DNA of 64,000 nt from Chamaecrista fasciculata. Lineage: Eukaryota; Streptophyta; Magnoliopsida; Fabales; Fabaceae. Of this stretch, positions 45,337 through 57,940 are shown piece after piece. A model generated the notes under the pieces. It had not been told where the DNA came from. It did not search any database and saw only the letters and a program-made list of their open reading frames with translations. The first letter of the stretch is position 1, and the number at the start of each line of letters is the position of its first letter. The stretch is taken from assembly GCA_003254925.1 (NCBI GenBank), contig QANZ01053213.1:62001-126000 (forward strand). Reading direction: 5' to 3'. The translations under genes were made by a program, and so were the position numbers.

Positions 45337-47539
45337 GTCTGAAGGAGACCATTTATAAATACAAGTGTACAGGTCTAACAAAATTTGCTTGTCTTTGATG
45401 GAATCAATCATTTTGGGTATCCCGCTCAAGTAGCTTGCCTTGCTTTATATCTTAATTTTGGCATTTCTTTGCTGAGATATATTCAGAAAGGAATTCGAAA
45501 TCATTTATTACTACTAGATCTCTTGAATTCTTCCGAAACTCTAGTGTTGTATATAGCCTTTTGGGCATCTATGGCTAATACAAATGAAACCTTCTACTTG
45601 TGACTGACTCAAGCACCCTTGAGTACTTGCTCCAGGGTTCCTGTTAAGGTAGTTCTCTGTTGGTTTTTACCTTACTAATTCATTGCTTTCATATGATTAC
45701 ATATTTCATTTTAGTTTAGGGCTATGGCATGATTGCCTGTCTTAAATTGCCGAAACTCTATTTCAACTTATGTACCGAGATGGATGCTGATTCTTCTGTG
45801 TTGAAAATGCATATAGTTGATTCTCTGAACAAAAAGTCTCAACTAGAATGCATTTAATAACTCATTTTTACTATCCTTTGCACTCCTTTATTTGTATTTT
45901 CAATTCGAAGGTATGGAAATATGGAATAAATTGCATGAACCATGTTCTGGGGTGTGAGCTATCATTTCCCCTTTATCATAACGTCTGATGTAGCATTTGA
46001 ATGCAGTTGATGCTGATCCCTGTTGGAGAGGGAGCTTCTCCTTTTCGGGTAAGAGTTTGGTTCTGAACAAGCAACTTGCCTATCACCAACAGCACAATTG
46101 GTGAGTCACAAGAGTGCACAACTGCACTAATGGCTTTCCTAAAACTTAATTCATAAACTCAGTTGCAGCTATTAGTATAGTTTTTGATTAGTTGTGTATC
46201 ATCATGACTTAGAGATATTTAAAGGAGTAAATTTAACATTTTGGTCCCTAGATTATATGACCACTATCATTTTAGTCCCTAATTTATTGAAATACTTAAC
46301 TTAGTCCTTGAAAATCCATTACTTGTTGTAAGTTAGTCCCTTTCTGAATACCCTATCACTGTATCACACAGTCACTAGAGGATTAGTTGACTCACTAAAC
46401 CAATCACCTTCGCATGTCGCATGTCAATGAGTACTAACTACCAAGTGTATACTATACAGTGCAAGTGTATTTTATTGTTGCTCTGGTCTATCTATCTACT
46501 CAAAATTGGAAATGTCCTAAAAAAACTGATTTAATTTAGGACTCTATATATGTCTTATGACAATCTTAAAGGGGTAACACCAGAAATGTTGTATTTGCTT
46601 AAAGCATCTCTTCCACATAGGGTCGGTTAGAAGAGGATGAACTATGTTATCTTAGAACACTGCATGGTTGGGTGTGCTTATCTTACAAATCTAATGGGCC
46701 AATATATGTGTATGTGTGTGGATGTGTGTGTATTGACCTGTGTATAATTGTTATGTAGCTTTAGTTACAGAAATTGTATAGTTATAGAAGTGACTATCTT
46801 AATAGATGTGATTTGCACTTGAGCAGTTTGATCCATAAAATTTGTCAATATGTGTCCCAAATTCAATCTTATATGGATTGGAATCATATGTTGGCTTCGA
46901 TGGTTCAAGTTAGTTAAGTTTTATACGAGCTCAGATTCTCTCGGTAATTTGCCTTGTGTTATGTTACTTATGTCATGACATAAGTGTCATGGCATTTTAG
47001 AATTTTTCATGCTTCTTGCTGGGGTTAAATTGCACGCTTAATTTTTGTTAAATTTAGTTAGTTTCAAAGGATCATAGGTCGACATAAATATTTTGAGATG
47101 TTTTTAGTGGTAGTAATTTGAGTGGGATAATCAGGATCTGCGGATCATCTGAAAGTGGCGTTTTTCTTGTTATCCACCTATCGGAATTTGAAAAGATTCC
47201 AAGATGATCCAAATAACATAATAAGACTATTTTGTTAGATTTTAACAGATTTTCCTTTTGAGCTTGATAAGGCCATATTATTGGTTATTTATTTATTTAT
47301 TTATTTTTTTCATTTTTCGCCATGTTAGGAACCCAAAGTGACTATGCTCCTAACTTGGCCCCTCACTGATGTTCTTAGAAGTTCATAGAAATGTTAAACT
47401 ATGGCCATAAATGAAGAATAAGATGTTAAAAAAGATATTAAAGTAAGTTAATTATTTGATTCCTGAAAAATATATTATATCTCAATTTAGTTAATAAAAA
47501 ATATAATTATGATTAATTTAGGATTTTTGTTAAAAATAC
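45337..47539. other. ARI2-like 3' UTR and intergenic DNA
   Basis: The first several hundred bases are probably 3' UTR. No further coding exon is supported. At 46206-46340 a one-sided run of GGTCC-type motifs (gtaaatttaacattttggtc and tagtccctaa) looks like half of a palindromic MITE; a matching right arm was not found. Confidence 0.45.
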
Positions 47540-48072
47540 TAGTTCATAGGGTTATTTTGGTTCTAAATGTACGTCTTCATGTTCATTTTGAAATCGTTAG
47601 CATATGAGATTAAATCGAGCTTAAAAGTTGGGTTGGAACCAAAAAGTGAAAAAAAAATATATAAAAATTAATTCCAAATCCACTTTCGAATTTGATTTAA
47701 CCTCATTTATTGACAATTTTAACAAGACAAAAAAAGACTTATTAACAGTAATTCATAGTTCCAAACTCGTTGCATTCGGACTTAAAACGAGAGAGATGTG
47801 ATCAATTTTGATTGTTTCACAGTCAAATGAGCGGCCTATTTTAGTGATTCAATTTGATTTTATTGCTAATAGTCCCAACTAGATAAAGAAAATACTCTTT
47901 AAAAGCAATATGTAATTTTGAACTCATCATATTCGAATTTGAAACGAGAGATATGATCACATTCAATATTTTAGAATCAAAATAAAATATTTTGTCAACA
48001 TTTAAAACTAATATAAATCTTTTGAAACATAAAGGACCAAAACAAGGCAAGGTATATATTTAAGACCTAAAT
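47540..48072. mobile_element. Diverged palindromic element, family A copy 4
   Basis: The left part (gggttattttggttctaaatg) and right part (aaaggaccaaaacaaggc, ttaagacctaaatga) follow the order of family A, and the interior shares cgagagagatgtgatcaattt with 3972-4510. It is too decayed for exact ends. Confidence 0.6.
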
Positions 48073-50514
48073 GAATTTAATAATAAATATGAAGTGATTT
48101 TAATTTTTATTAGTATTACATTTAAGTTAAAAAAATTAAATTGATGCTAAACAAATTATATTTGTCATTGGATTTGAATTAATATATTAACAAAAATAAT
48201 TAAATTGATTATAATTACAGTTTTTAAAATTAAATCTTATGATACTACTTTTCCAAGATTAAATTAAAAACATTTATAATCTGACCACTCAATATATTAC
48301 TACTTTATATCACAACTTTCGTTAAAATGTCCTTGGGCTACTACAAAAAGGCTTTGTCAGCAAACAATACAATAAACAAAGAAAGAAACAATCAAACAAA
48401 AGAGGAAGAGCAATTTCAAACGATGGATCCCTAAACAGTCACACAACTTGGTCTTCGCATTTTGCAATTTACAATGAAAAAGTAAATTTTTATCTTGTTA
48501 TAACTCTACCCTGCCCAAACATGAGCACAAACAAATTGGCAGTATCCTTAATTTTTTTTTCAAAGCTGATAAATTGCAAAAAGTATTAATATTTATTTTT
48601 TTAATTTTAATGTTTAATAACAGTGAATAAATTAATTAATTTATAAGAGGGATAGATTGTCTTTTGCATTCATTAAATCTTTTCCAAAAGCTTAATAACT
48701 AGAGTAGAAGATGCTGTTCTATGCTCCTATCATTGGCATTGACTACCCTTCCCAACACTTTAGGTTTCTAAGTGTTCCTTTAATTTTCAATGCCTCTCTC
48801 TCTCTAACTCTCTCTCTCCTCATTAATCTCAATGTAAAGATTCTGTTTTTGCTGTGTTGAAAGAAACTTCTTTCTGAGTCTGGCAGGTTTATAAAATGTC
48901 ACTAAACCCAATATGCATTGGTTACATGTAACATGAAGATGAATCTTATTAATGACTCTCCTTTAAAAAAATATAATCAATTTGATTTCTTTGATAATGT
49001 TGTCTTTTGATTTCTGTGATGTTTCAGACTTCAAAACCCACTAGCTTCCTTCAGCTTCTATTTTACTCTTTCTTCCTAAATTTTCTGAATTTTGTTTTCT
49101 AGTTCATTGACCTTTGAATAACAATTTTTATACGACAAAGCTCCTTGAAATATTAATTATGTTCACTGCTAATTCAGAGGTTTTGAAGTTTGTAGAACTT
49201 TTGTTGTTTTTGGATTTAGAGAAACACAATAGAAGTAGTTCCAGGTCTGCTTTATATTATTAAACCCATAAGTATGTCTGTCAGCTTCATCTCACACATT
49301 GATATTAGTGAAATTGTGAGTTGGTAAAAGAAATGAAATTGGATCCCTTGTTGGTTTTTCTTTGAGATTTTTGAAGTTTACTAGATGCTAATTGTTGATT
49401 GGTTCAAATTTTCGAAAGAAAGTTTAAGAAAGAGCATTTTAAACATGATAGACTAATTTTGAAAACAAAAAGATAATTTTATGATTTTTAGGGCCAATGT
49501 CACTTACCTGATTCTGTAGAGAGAGTAATTTGATTGAGGTTACTTTTTTTTTGGCCTGAATTTGATTGAGGTTACTTGAAAGAATGATTTACAAGGGAAT
49601 GCCTTTTAAAGCATGTTTGATGGTAGAATATTTTTTAGTTTAAGTAGAATCAAGAAATTAGGGTTTCCTATTGCATATCTTTTTTGGTGACCAAAGATGG
49701 TTTCAATTTTTTTAAGGCAATGATATCAAGCATTCCATTGTACCAACACGTCATTTTATTTAAATTAAAAGAGATTAAAGCAAAATATTTCAGATCAACC
49801 ACATACAAAATTGATCTCTTGCAAAGACCAATTGTTAAAACAATGAAGTTTTTTTTATAGCATTTCCTTTTTTTTTTTAAGATATCTCTAAATTTTTTAG
49901 AATAAATTTCTCGATGAATTCAGAGAGTTAGTTAAATATCAAAGGTGATGGCTCGTAAAGCATCTTAATCTTTGGTGTCATTGGTGATAGTCATTAAATT
50001 ATAAAACTATCACATTATATCAAAGTTTATTTGACCAAATCTTTTTAGTCAAAATCATTCATTCAGTTTTTTTCTTACTTAATCATTTGACAAATAGATT
50101 CCTCGAACTAAAATAAAAACTTCATGGATTATCATTTATGTCTCTTACAAGTTACAGAAAGACTCAGTTTTAACTTATGTTGCAAGCATTTGAAATATTG
50201 TGCCTACACAGCAATATTTACAAAAGGAAAGTAAAACAGCAACTTCGTACAAGGCAATCAAAATTAAAAAGCAATAATAAAATTAGAAAGTAATGAAAAT
50301 AATTATTTATCAAAAAGAGTTTGAACTTTGAAGTAATAGCCTATAGAATTGATCACTATACTTAGTCTTGGTGTAAACAGTTAATCTCCAACTAATTTGA
50401 CAAGATAAGTTAATTAACACACAAGCAAACAAGGAGTACCATGAAAGAAAAATTATAAAGCATCCAAGGTAAGGAAAAAAAATTGTATTTTATTTGTTTG
50501 TATATATTACATAG
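48073..50514. other. Intergenic DNA without a recognised gene
   Basis: No coding region is supported. A (CT)n-rich stretch at about 48790-48830 resembles a plant leader, but no open frame follows. At 49527-49577 an exact 19-bp duplication (aatttgattgaggttactt) surrounds the 13-bp insert tttttttggcctg; see findings. Confidence 0.5.
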
Positions 50515-51005
50515 GTCAAAGTTTTATGTAGGTCCTCAAATTATAGAGTAAATTCTATTTTGATTCTCAAACATGTTTTTTAATTTCATTTTAATCTTTA
50601 ATCTTTCTTATTTGTTTTTCCATTAGTTCAAAACTTGATTCATCTAATTTTTGCGGTTATGTTTGAGTTGGACACCTAAATTAGATGATTTCTCTCCCAA
50701 ACATACATGACTTAAAAAGTTAATTGAGATAAAGAGAAATAAAAAGTATCTGTTTTAGATTTGTAATTAAGAAGCAACATTTTTATTTCTCTCTCTATTA
50801 ACTCACTTATTATGATAAGTAAGAGAAAGAAATAATTTATCTTACCTTTTAAAGTTATAAATAATTGAAGAAATCAAACAAATTCATATTGTGAACTAAC
50901 GGTAGAATAAATAAAAAAGTTTAAAAATCATAATAAAACAAAAATAAAATAAAAATACCAAAACAGAATTTATTCTATAATTTGAATATAAGATAAGATT
51001 TTGAC
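50515..51005. mobile_element. Palindromic MITE-like element
   Basis: Arms begin gtcaaagttttatgtagg and end with the near complement, aagataagattttgac. Matches extend about 130 bp inward through caaattatagagtaaattct, and both arms carry a ttagttca motif. The flanks attacatag and ttatctatg are only weakly similar. Confidence 0.65.
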
Positions 51006-51569
51006 TTATCTATGAGTAAGATTTGTATATATGGGTTCTCCATGTGCAGCACCTTGTCCAATGAGAAAAGGCAAGACACTTTAATTTTCAGGAAAGTTTT
51101 TTACTATAAGAAAAGCTTCAATATTATGCACAAATTGGTTGGATCCAATCCAGAGTTCCACAATTTCTCTCGGATTTTGAAATGAGGGTTTTTATGTATA
51201 AAGTTTTCCAAGTTTAAAAAGAGATTAAAAAAAATATGTCAATCTCATACGTTTTATTATTTTATATATGAAAATGTTTTCCTCTACTTTTTTATCTCTC
51301 TATATTGTAGGGTAACTCCATTTTAAAGAACTAAAAGCTCTCCATTCCTCCACACAGAAAATAAACACTTCAATTCTCTGTGTTTATCTCTCTTCTATTT
51401 CCTTTTTTCAAAAAAATTAAATAAAAATGTAATAAAATTTAAATTTTTAAAAAATCGAGAAAAATACAAATAGACAATCTATATAAAGAAGTGGATTATT
51501 GATGAGACACTCACAATTTTACCATTAAATTAATTTTTTTAAAAAATATGAAGATCTATATAACATAAA
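51006..51569. other. AT-rich intergenic DNA
   Basis: No gene or clear repeat structure is seen. Confidence 0.4.
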
Positions 51570-51777
51570 GAGTAAATTAACAATTTGATCCTTAAAAAAT
51601 CATTAAGCTGACAGCTCGATCGTTAAAAGATTGAAATATACATTTTAGTCTTTGAAAGATCAAAATAGTATACTAATTAATTTTTTTTATGGACTAAATA
51701 ATATATTGTTTTAATCTTTTAAAGATTGAATTATTAACTCAATGCTTTTTCAGAAATTAAATTATTAATTTACTCTA
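51570..51777. mobile_element. Short GAGTAAAT-ended MITE
   Basis: Ends gagtaaattaacaatttg and aaattattaatttactc are inverted repeats of the same type as the intron MITEs at 59092 and 61393. Pentamer-like sites start at 51588, 51618 and 51647 (30, 29). The flanks taacataaa and taacattct share the first six bases. Confidence 0.65.
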
Positions 51778-51854
51778 ACATTCTCAAGATTAAAAAAATG
51801 GATAGTTGCAAAGTTTTTTCCAACACAAAATATTGAAACATTTCAATATATTTA

Positions 51855-52303
51855 GAGTTGTCAAAGTGAGCCAACCCCGCTCACTCGAGCTGGCTCACCA
51901 CGAGTCGTGGCTCACGCGTGCCAGGTTTTGCCAACCCGGCTCACTAATTTGGTGAGCCGGGTTGACTCACTTAACTCACCAATCAGACCTTTTTTTTTCA
52001 TTTTTTTAAATTAAAAATATTTTTCATACATTAAAAACTTAAATTCAATAATAAATTACATTTTGTGATAGATATTTTAATTTTTGGGTATCAAATTTTA
52101 AATTTTTCATATTTTTTTTTAAATAAGATGGTTGGCTCACCAACTTGTCAACTCACTCGAGCCAGCCCACCACGGGCCACGAGTTAAGTGAGCCAACCCA
52201 CTCGAGCTATAATTTTTTGTGAGCTAAATTTTCTCAATTCAGCTTCCCAAATTGACGAGCTAAACGAGCCAACCTATTAAATTTAGCTCGTTTTAACGGC
52301 TCT
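51855..52303. mobile_element. hAT-like element with GTGAGCC-rich ends
   Basis: The ends agagttgtcaaagtgagcc and gctcgttttaacggctct are inverted repeats, and subterminal gagccaaccc and actcgagc motifs recur in both halves around an AT-rich core. The motif pattern resembles hAT MITEs. No target duplication is seen. Confidence 0.6.
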
Positions 52304-52333
52304 AAGGCTCAATTTGTTTAAATGAGCTATCAA

Positions 52334-53086
52334 ATTATAATCTGATTTCACATTATTGGGATGCTAATGGGTGGGGTGACCCCACGGTTTCTGATGATAA
52401 TGTTGGGTCATCTTCTGTTTTAGTTTGGTCCCTGCCAATTGATGGTTTTGTCAAGGCTAATACTGATGGATCCTATTGTTCTAATGAAAAAAGTGCAAGT
52501 GCAGGGATTATTTTTAGAGATATGAACTGTAATCTGATTGATTATGTGAGCCTCAAAGTGAAGTCTTCATTTGCCCTCATGACAGAAGCTTTAGCTTTAA
52601 AAAAGGCTTTACAAAGGGCTCTTGCTCTTGATCTCCCAAAGGTAATTTTTGAAACAAATTGTGAACAGCTTGTTGATATGGTAAACATGAAAAAGCTTTG
52701 CTCAGATTGGAGATGTGACAATACTTTTGCTGATATCCTTGAACTGAAATCTTGACTTCCTGTTTGCAATGTCACTTCGATCCGCAGAAGTGCTAACTTG
52801 GCTGCAAATTTGCTAGCCAAACTTGCTTTATAGGGGATGAGCAGATTTGATTGGGTCTCTGGACCCTCATCCTCTCTTCTTTCTATCTTGGAGGCTGATA
52901 GTATTGCTGCAAAACGTGGAGTTGGCTGAAGTTTTTTTGGTCTTTTGTTTAGTTTTCTAGTTTTTCTATTGCTACTGTCTTTGCTTTTATTTCCTTTCTG
53001 GTTTGCTATTGTTTGTGGGATTCTTTTGTTCTCGTTTGTTTTGCCTTTGGGTATCTTTTGGCAAAAAAAAAATTATAATCTGATTT
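52334..53086 (+). mobile_element. 5'-truncated L1-type LINE with exact 16-bp target duplication
   Basis: aattataatctgattt occurs at 52334-52349 and 53071-53086 around the insertion, which ends in an A-run after tcttttggc. The duplicated sequence is part of the hAT-like family F, so the LINE entered that element. The insert holds an RNase H remnant and a 3' UTR rich in T. Confidence 0.9.
52350..52927 (+). pseudogene. LINE RNase H domain fragment
   Basis: The frame reads WSLPIDGFVKANTDGSYC, then SAGIIFRDMNCNLIDYV, LMTEALALKKALQRAL and VIFETNCEQLVDMV. It meets a TGA at 52753-52755, continues RRSANLAANLLAKLAL, and meets another stop at 52831-52833. The catalytic-type acids (D of NTDG, E of TEA) are visible. 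The order matches plant LINE RNase H at 2475-2850 of this window. Confidence 0.8.
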
Positions 53087-53542
53087 TAGTCCAAAATTTG
53101 AAATAATTAACTTTTTAAGATTTTAATATATAATTGAGTATCTTTTTGTGATAGATATTATAATCTACAAAAATCTCATATCTTAAAATACTCAATTATT
53201 ATTATACCACTATTAACATACCTATAATTACCTATACTTCAATATATATTCAAATATACCCAAAGGGCATTTAGTCATTTTATATCACCCCTCATTTATT
53301 ACACCTACAACAATTTTTTTCCATCACATCACTTTTCACCAATTCTCTTTAATTTTTTTTTTCTAAATTATCATAATTAACTTTTTACTTTTAATTATTT
53401 TTTATATTTAATAAAATAATAATAATGATTTATTTTTTAGTTAAATATTAATTAATATTATATATTTATTATTAAAAATAATTTTTATCCCTCTTATTTA
53501 AAAAAAAATTAACTATATAAATTCAACCAAAATATTTAAAAA

Positions 53543-54050
53543 GGTTAAATGGTCATTTTGGTCCATTATATTTCAAAATGTTCAAATTGGTCCTAAATGT
53601 TTGCAAAATGATTCATTTTGGTCCTAAATATTAGTAAAATGTTTAATTTTGATTTCAAACTATTGAATTTGGTCATATTTCTCTCGTCTTTCATTTCAAA
53701 TTCAAAAGACTTGTTAAGAGGAACACGTAGCTCTGAATTTGTCGCATTCGAATTTGAAACGAGAGAGATATGATCAGCATTGCTTTTTTGATCATGAAAC
53801 GAGGGGTCAACTTTCAGGATCGATTTGATCCTCGTTTGCTGATGGCCCCAACCAGATAGAGAAAGTACTCTTCAAGAACAATACGTAGTTCTAAATTCGT
53901 CACGTTTGAACTTGAAACAAGTCATAGTCAATAGTTTAGGACCAAAATAAACATTTTATAAATATTTAGGACCAATTTGAACATTTTAAAACATAATGGA
54001 CCAAAATGAACATTAAGACATACATTTAGGACCAAAATGACCCTTTAACC
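53543..54050. mobile_element. MULE-type palindromic element, family A copy 3
   Basis: The ends are ggttaaatggtcattttgg and ccaaaatgaccctttaacc. Identical 10-bp flanks, tatttaaaaa, lie at 53533-53542 and 54051-54060. Relative to copies 1 and 2 it lacks about 31 bp in the left arm (one pentamer period), consistent with loss of one repeat unit. Confidence 0.87.
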
Positions 54051-54645
54051 TATTTAAAAATTTCATTTTAAATAACGGTTCATCATTATTTTGGAATAAC
54101 TTTGTATGCTTTCAACTTTTGTTTTCTTTATTAGGGACTGATTTGTTAACTCAGTAAAAATTAAATGGCTCAAAAGTCAAATTTTTTAAAGCGGCTGAGT
54201 CAATACAGAATGAATGACCAAAAAGTAAGTGTCATTATAGAAAATGATTTGGGCAATATACAATAATTGTAATTATAGTATGTATAGTGATCAAGTGGAA
54301 TAATCTATCAAAATAATCTAGAAAAGCTTTGGAGCTTTTAAAAAAAAAAATCTCATCATTACAAATCCCAATCCAAAAAACTTCACAAAACAAAAATCTA
54401 CTTTTCAAATTTTTTATCCAAACAACTCAAATTATTCACAAAATCCAAAAAGTCAAAAAGTAATATTCTATTCCAATTTTACCGCTATACAATGTATCAA
54501 TTTCCATATCCTTTTATCTACCAAATACAATCATTACATACCTATTTAAATAATTTCACACCTTAACAATCTTTTTTTTTTTTTTCAAAAACTCATTCAA
54601 ACATCAATCCAATCAAATTATAATTTGATAGATCAATACCCTAAA

Positions 54646-57310
54646 TTTATACATGGTATCTTTTCTACACAAATTGTAGAGATTAGATTAGACAAATTAA
54701 AGGACAGCCCACCAAAAGCAGTCATTTCATAATTCATATTAAAACAAAACATAAAAAAGAACATGCAGTAGTTGTTCCTTTGACAATTAAACTTTCAGCC
54801 CTTTTGAGGGTTTGCTTTTTCTTCAAGTGCGCCTTTCCTTTTCATTGCAAAGTCACCATTTATTCTTTGTCAAACTATTTTCTTCTTCTTTCTCTCCTGA
54901 CGTTGCCACTGCCTCATCAATCATCATCCTTTTCAATTTAGTCCCCTTTTTCACCAAATTTCACCAAAATCAAGAAAGACTTCACACTGTTTTTGGTGAA
55001 CCCTATGTATGATGATTCATCAGTTGTTCAGAGTTGGTGGTAAATCAATATTTATTTTTACAACCACGCAATATTTTGGTTTAGATAAAGATGCTTGTTC
55101 CAAGTTCAGAGTTTCATAATAGAAATAAAATTTTGAACAAAACTCAGATTCCAGATATTATCAGTATGGGGAGAATTAAGCTACCTAATACTCTAACTAA
55201 CTATTGTCAATAAAAAACAAGACAAATTCTAGCTATAGTGTTTGATCGCGAATTTTTTAGAATTTTTTTTAAAAAATTATAATTTAGTCCTTAGATATTA
55301 GAAATACACTTTAGATATTATATTAGCTATAATTTAGTCCTTACAAATAACATTGTGGGACTAAAAATTTAATATTTGAAAAAAAAAATCGTAGATCAAG
55401 AAGTATATTTTCAATATTCTGGCTCTGAATTATAATTTTTAGACAAAAAATAAATTTTCTCTAAATTATTTGTAGTCTAATCAGTAGATAAAATTGGTTT
55501 GTACATCTTTTATTAAAAAAAGCAAACTTTGGGATACTAAAATGAAGCCATTTCTTTAAGTGGGTGAGGGTGCCAAAAACTATTAATTGTTATGACTTGA
55601 ATCGTGAGAAAAATTAATTTTGAAAAGACTACATTTTTAAATGGGGATTCTCATAATTCACCAAATATGTAGTATGTATGAAGGTAACTTTGCTCTCACA
55701 AAAAAAAAAAAATTACATCTTTTGCTGAAATGTCAACTATAAATTAGAAGGAAAGAAATTTCAAGTGCACGAGTGGAACAAACTGCCATTATATCACTTT
55801 GTTTCATTCCAAAATCCAAACGGTGAGGATATCTTCTTTTAAACAGATTGCAATCAAAAGCTGAAACAACACACTAATTTACTTCTTTTAAGGCAATATG
55901 CAAAAAGCCCACCACCACAAAAAAAGCTTCAAAGTTGGATGTGCCTTTATGCATGCACGTTAAGTGTTTGTGATAATGTTGATAAAAGATGTTTAAAATA
56001 TTCATACTAAATGAATATCTCGAAATTTTATTTTATGATTTTAGATTCAAGTTCAAGTTTAATATGAATGAGTTCGAGTGAAACATTATATAATACTGAT
56101 TGATCAGTCTGATTTACATTTCATCGTTTGGATAATCTTTACATCATTCTTCATTTATATCTCTCCTCACTATAAGTAAAGTTTAAGTGAATTTTTTACC
56201 AAGGAAAAAAAGTTTAAGTGAATTCTCTTTCAAGGACATAAAAGCTAGCACGAAGATACCATTGGACATAAGTCAAATTTTAGATGTGTAAAATAAGTTC
56301 ACATTGTTTGCATATTCAAAAGAGATATGAGTGTATATATATTAAGATATGATAGGTAAAAGTGAATGAGTCAAGTGAAAGGTATGCCTCACTCACATAG
56401 AATTAATTGTGAGAGTTGGAAACTGACGATTTGTATGTGTGATAAATGTAGGTCCAAGCTCTTTTTTGGAAAATTAATTTTTTTTAATTATGTTAATTAA
56501 AGAACCGGCCACTAGAAAGAAAACGCAGTTGAAAAGTAAATGAGTCAAGTGAAAAGTATGCCTCATGCACATAGAATTGACCGTGAGAGTTGAAAACTAA
56601 CGATTTGTATGTGTGATAAATGTAGGTCCAAGCTCTTTTTTGGAAAATTAATTTATTAATTATATTAATTAAAGAACCGACCACTAGAAAAAAAATGCAG
56701 TTGAAAACTGACGATTTTCCCTGTGCATGCGATAGATGTGGGTTCAGGTTTTTTTTTTCAAAAAATTATTTTATTAATTATGTTAATTAATAAATACCTT
56801 TAACAATCTTTAAATGCACAACCTATTTTTTGGTCCTTCAAAAATGAACCTGAGCTGAATTGGTCAAATTGAACATTGCATAACGTACATATTAGTTATC
56901 GAATTTTGGGCGGAGCATAATACATACACGTTAATGGGGTTAAGGGATATTTAATTATTTCTAACCATAAAATAAAATAAAATATTAAAACTTTATGGGT
57001 TAAAAAAAATATTAAATTATAATGATGATAAAATATTAAGTATTTTTCACAAATAATCTAATAGTACTTGTATATTTATTATATATTTGTTATTTTTTGT
57101 ACTTATATTTAGTTATAAAAAAATTAACAAAAATAAGTTTTCTATCAATGAAAAATAATTTATTTTTTAAAAAAATTTCATTTAAGTTCCAATACGAAAA
57201 TTTGACTATTCATCAAGTTTAGAAAAAGACTTTGATACTTATTCATGTCTAAATCCCAAAGACACATATCATACATAAATACCATACTCATAGTTTTTAA
57301 TTGTTAATGA
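54646..57310. other. Intergenic DNA upstream of the DUF547 gene
   Basis: No coding region is supported. At 56178-56224 an exact 16-bp duplication (aaagtttaagtgaatt) surrounds a 15-bp insert (ttttaccaaggaaaa). The stretch 54780-55020 has a leader-like composition and one 66-codon frame without recognisable features. Confidence 0.5.
56365..56810. repeat. Tandem repeat, about 174-bp unit, two full and one partial copy
   Basis: The unit starting aatgagtcaagtgaaa occurs at 56365 and 56539 and contains gacgatttgtatgtgtgat and ccaagctcttttttgg. A third, truncated and diverged copy starts near 56700 with gttgaaaactgacgatt. Confidence 0.85.
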
Positions 57311-57313
57311 CAG

Positions 57314-57320
57314 TATATAA
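57314..57320 (+). promoter_or_regulatory. Possible TATA box of the DUF547 gene
   Basis: TATATAA in cagtatataagtgaag is followed within 30-40 bp by a pyrimidine-rich leader-like stretch. A leader intron (donor near 57775, acceptor before 57900) would then link it to the start codon at 57941. Position only. Confidence 0.4.
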
Positions 57321-57940
57321 GTGAAGTCCTGCTTGTACATATCTCAGTTTTCCTTCCTCTTTCTTGTCTTTTCCTGCCCTCTCTTCCTCCTCCTCTTCTT
57401 TTTATTGCCTTTTGAAATATCCTCAACTCTTCAATCAAAAGCTACCACCAATCTTCTTCTTTTAATGCAATATATGCAAAAGCCTCAACTTTGGTACTAA
57501 TACTTAAAAGGGTGGTCAAAAAAAATTCTTTTTGAGCATTATAGATTGTTCTCTTGGTACCATTCTGGCTTGATTATAACATTTACCTGACACATTCAAA
57601 AAGGGGACAGTATATATGTTTTCTGGGTTTGACATTGATATATCTTGAGACCCGTTTGGTTATTTTTCAATCTTTTTGTTTTTCAATTCGGTCCAGCTAG
57701 CATTTCGAAAAAAACTGTCTCCTTTGAGAAGTCTCATTCCGTGATTGTGTAGTCTCTGCTCCTCCTTCTTGTAAGTAAGCATAGAAATGTTTGGAAATTT
57801 AATGCATTTTGGATGTATCTTCCCTCTTTGTTTTTGTCAATATCTGATGGTGTTATTCGACGCATTTAATGTCATTTTGGTTCATCTTTTGACAGTTTTA
57901 AAAGGCTCGAAAGTTGAAATCTCGTGCTGACATACACAAT

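Larger units (their letters stand above)
52305..54645. mobile_element. hAT-like element family F copy 2, interrupted twice
   Basis: The outer parts (52310-52349, 53073-53542 and 54051-54645) match the interior order of 34464-35807. Examples are ttatattccaatt- and caatcattacatacc-type phrases near 54470-54560 and the acctataattacctatac stretch near 53220. The left ends are aligned only loosely (caatttgtttaaatgag). A LINE fragment (52350-53072) and a family A MULE (53543-54050) lie inside. Confidence 0.65.

Noticed and set aside
48690..48900. Possible promoter or microRNA precursor
   Set aside because: The (CT)n leader-like composition suggested a transcript, but I found no convincing hairpin matching a known plant microRNA and no open frame.
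54812..55012. 66-codon frame with a hydrophobic start
   Set aside because: No splice partners, no recognisable family and a short frame in pyrimidine-rich DNA; not enough to call a gene.
56365..56810. CRISPR-like array
   Set aside because: The repeats are long head-to-tail units without short spacers in plant DNA; a simple tandem duplication.
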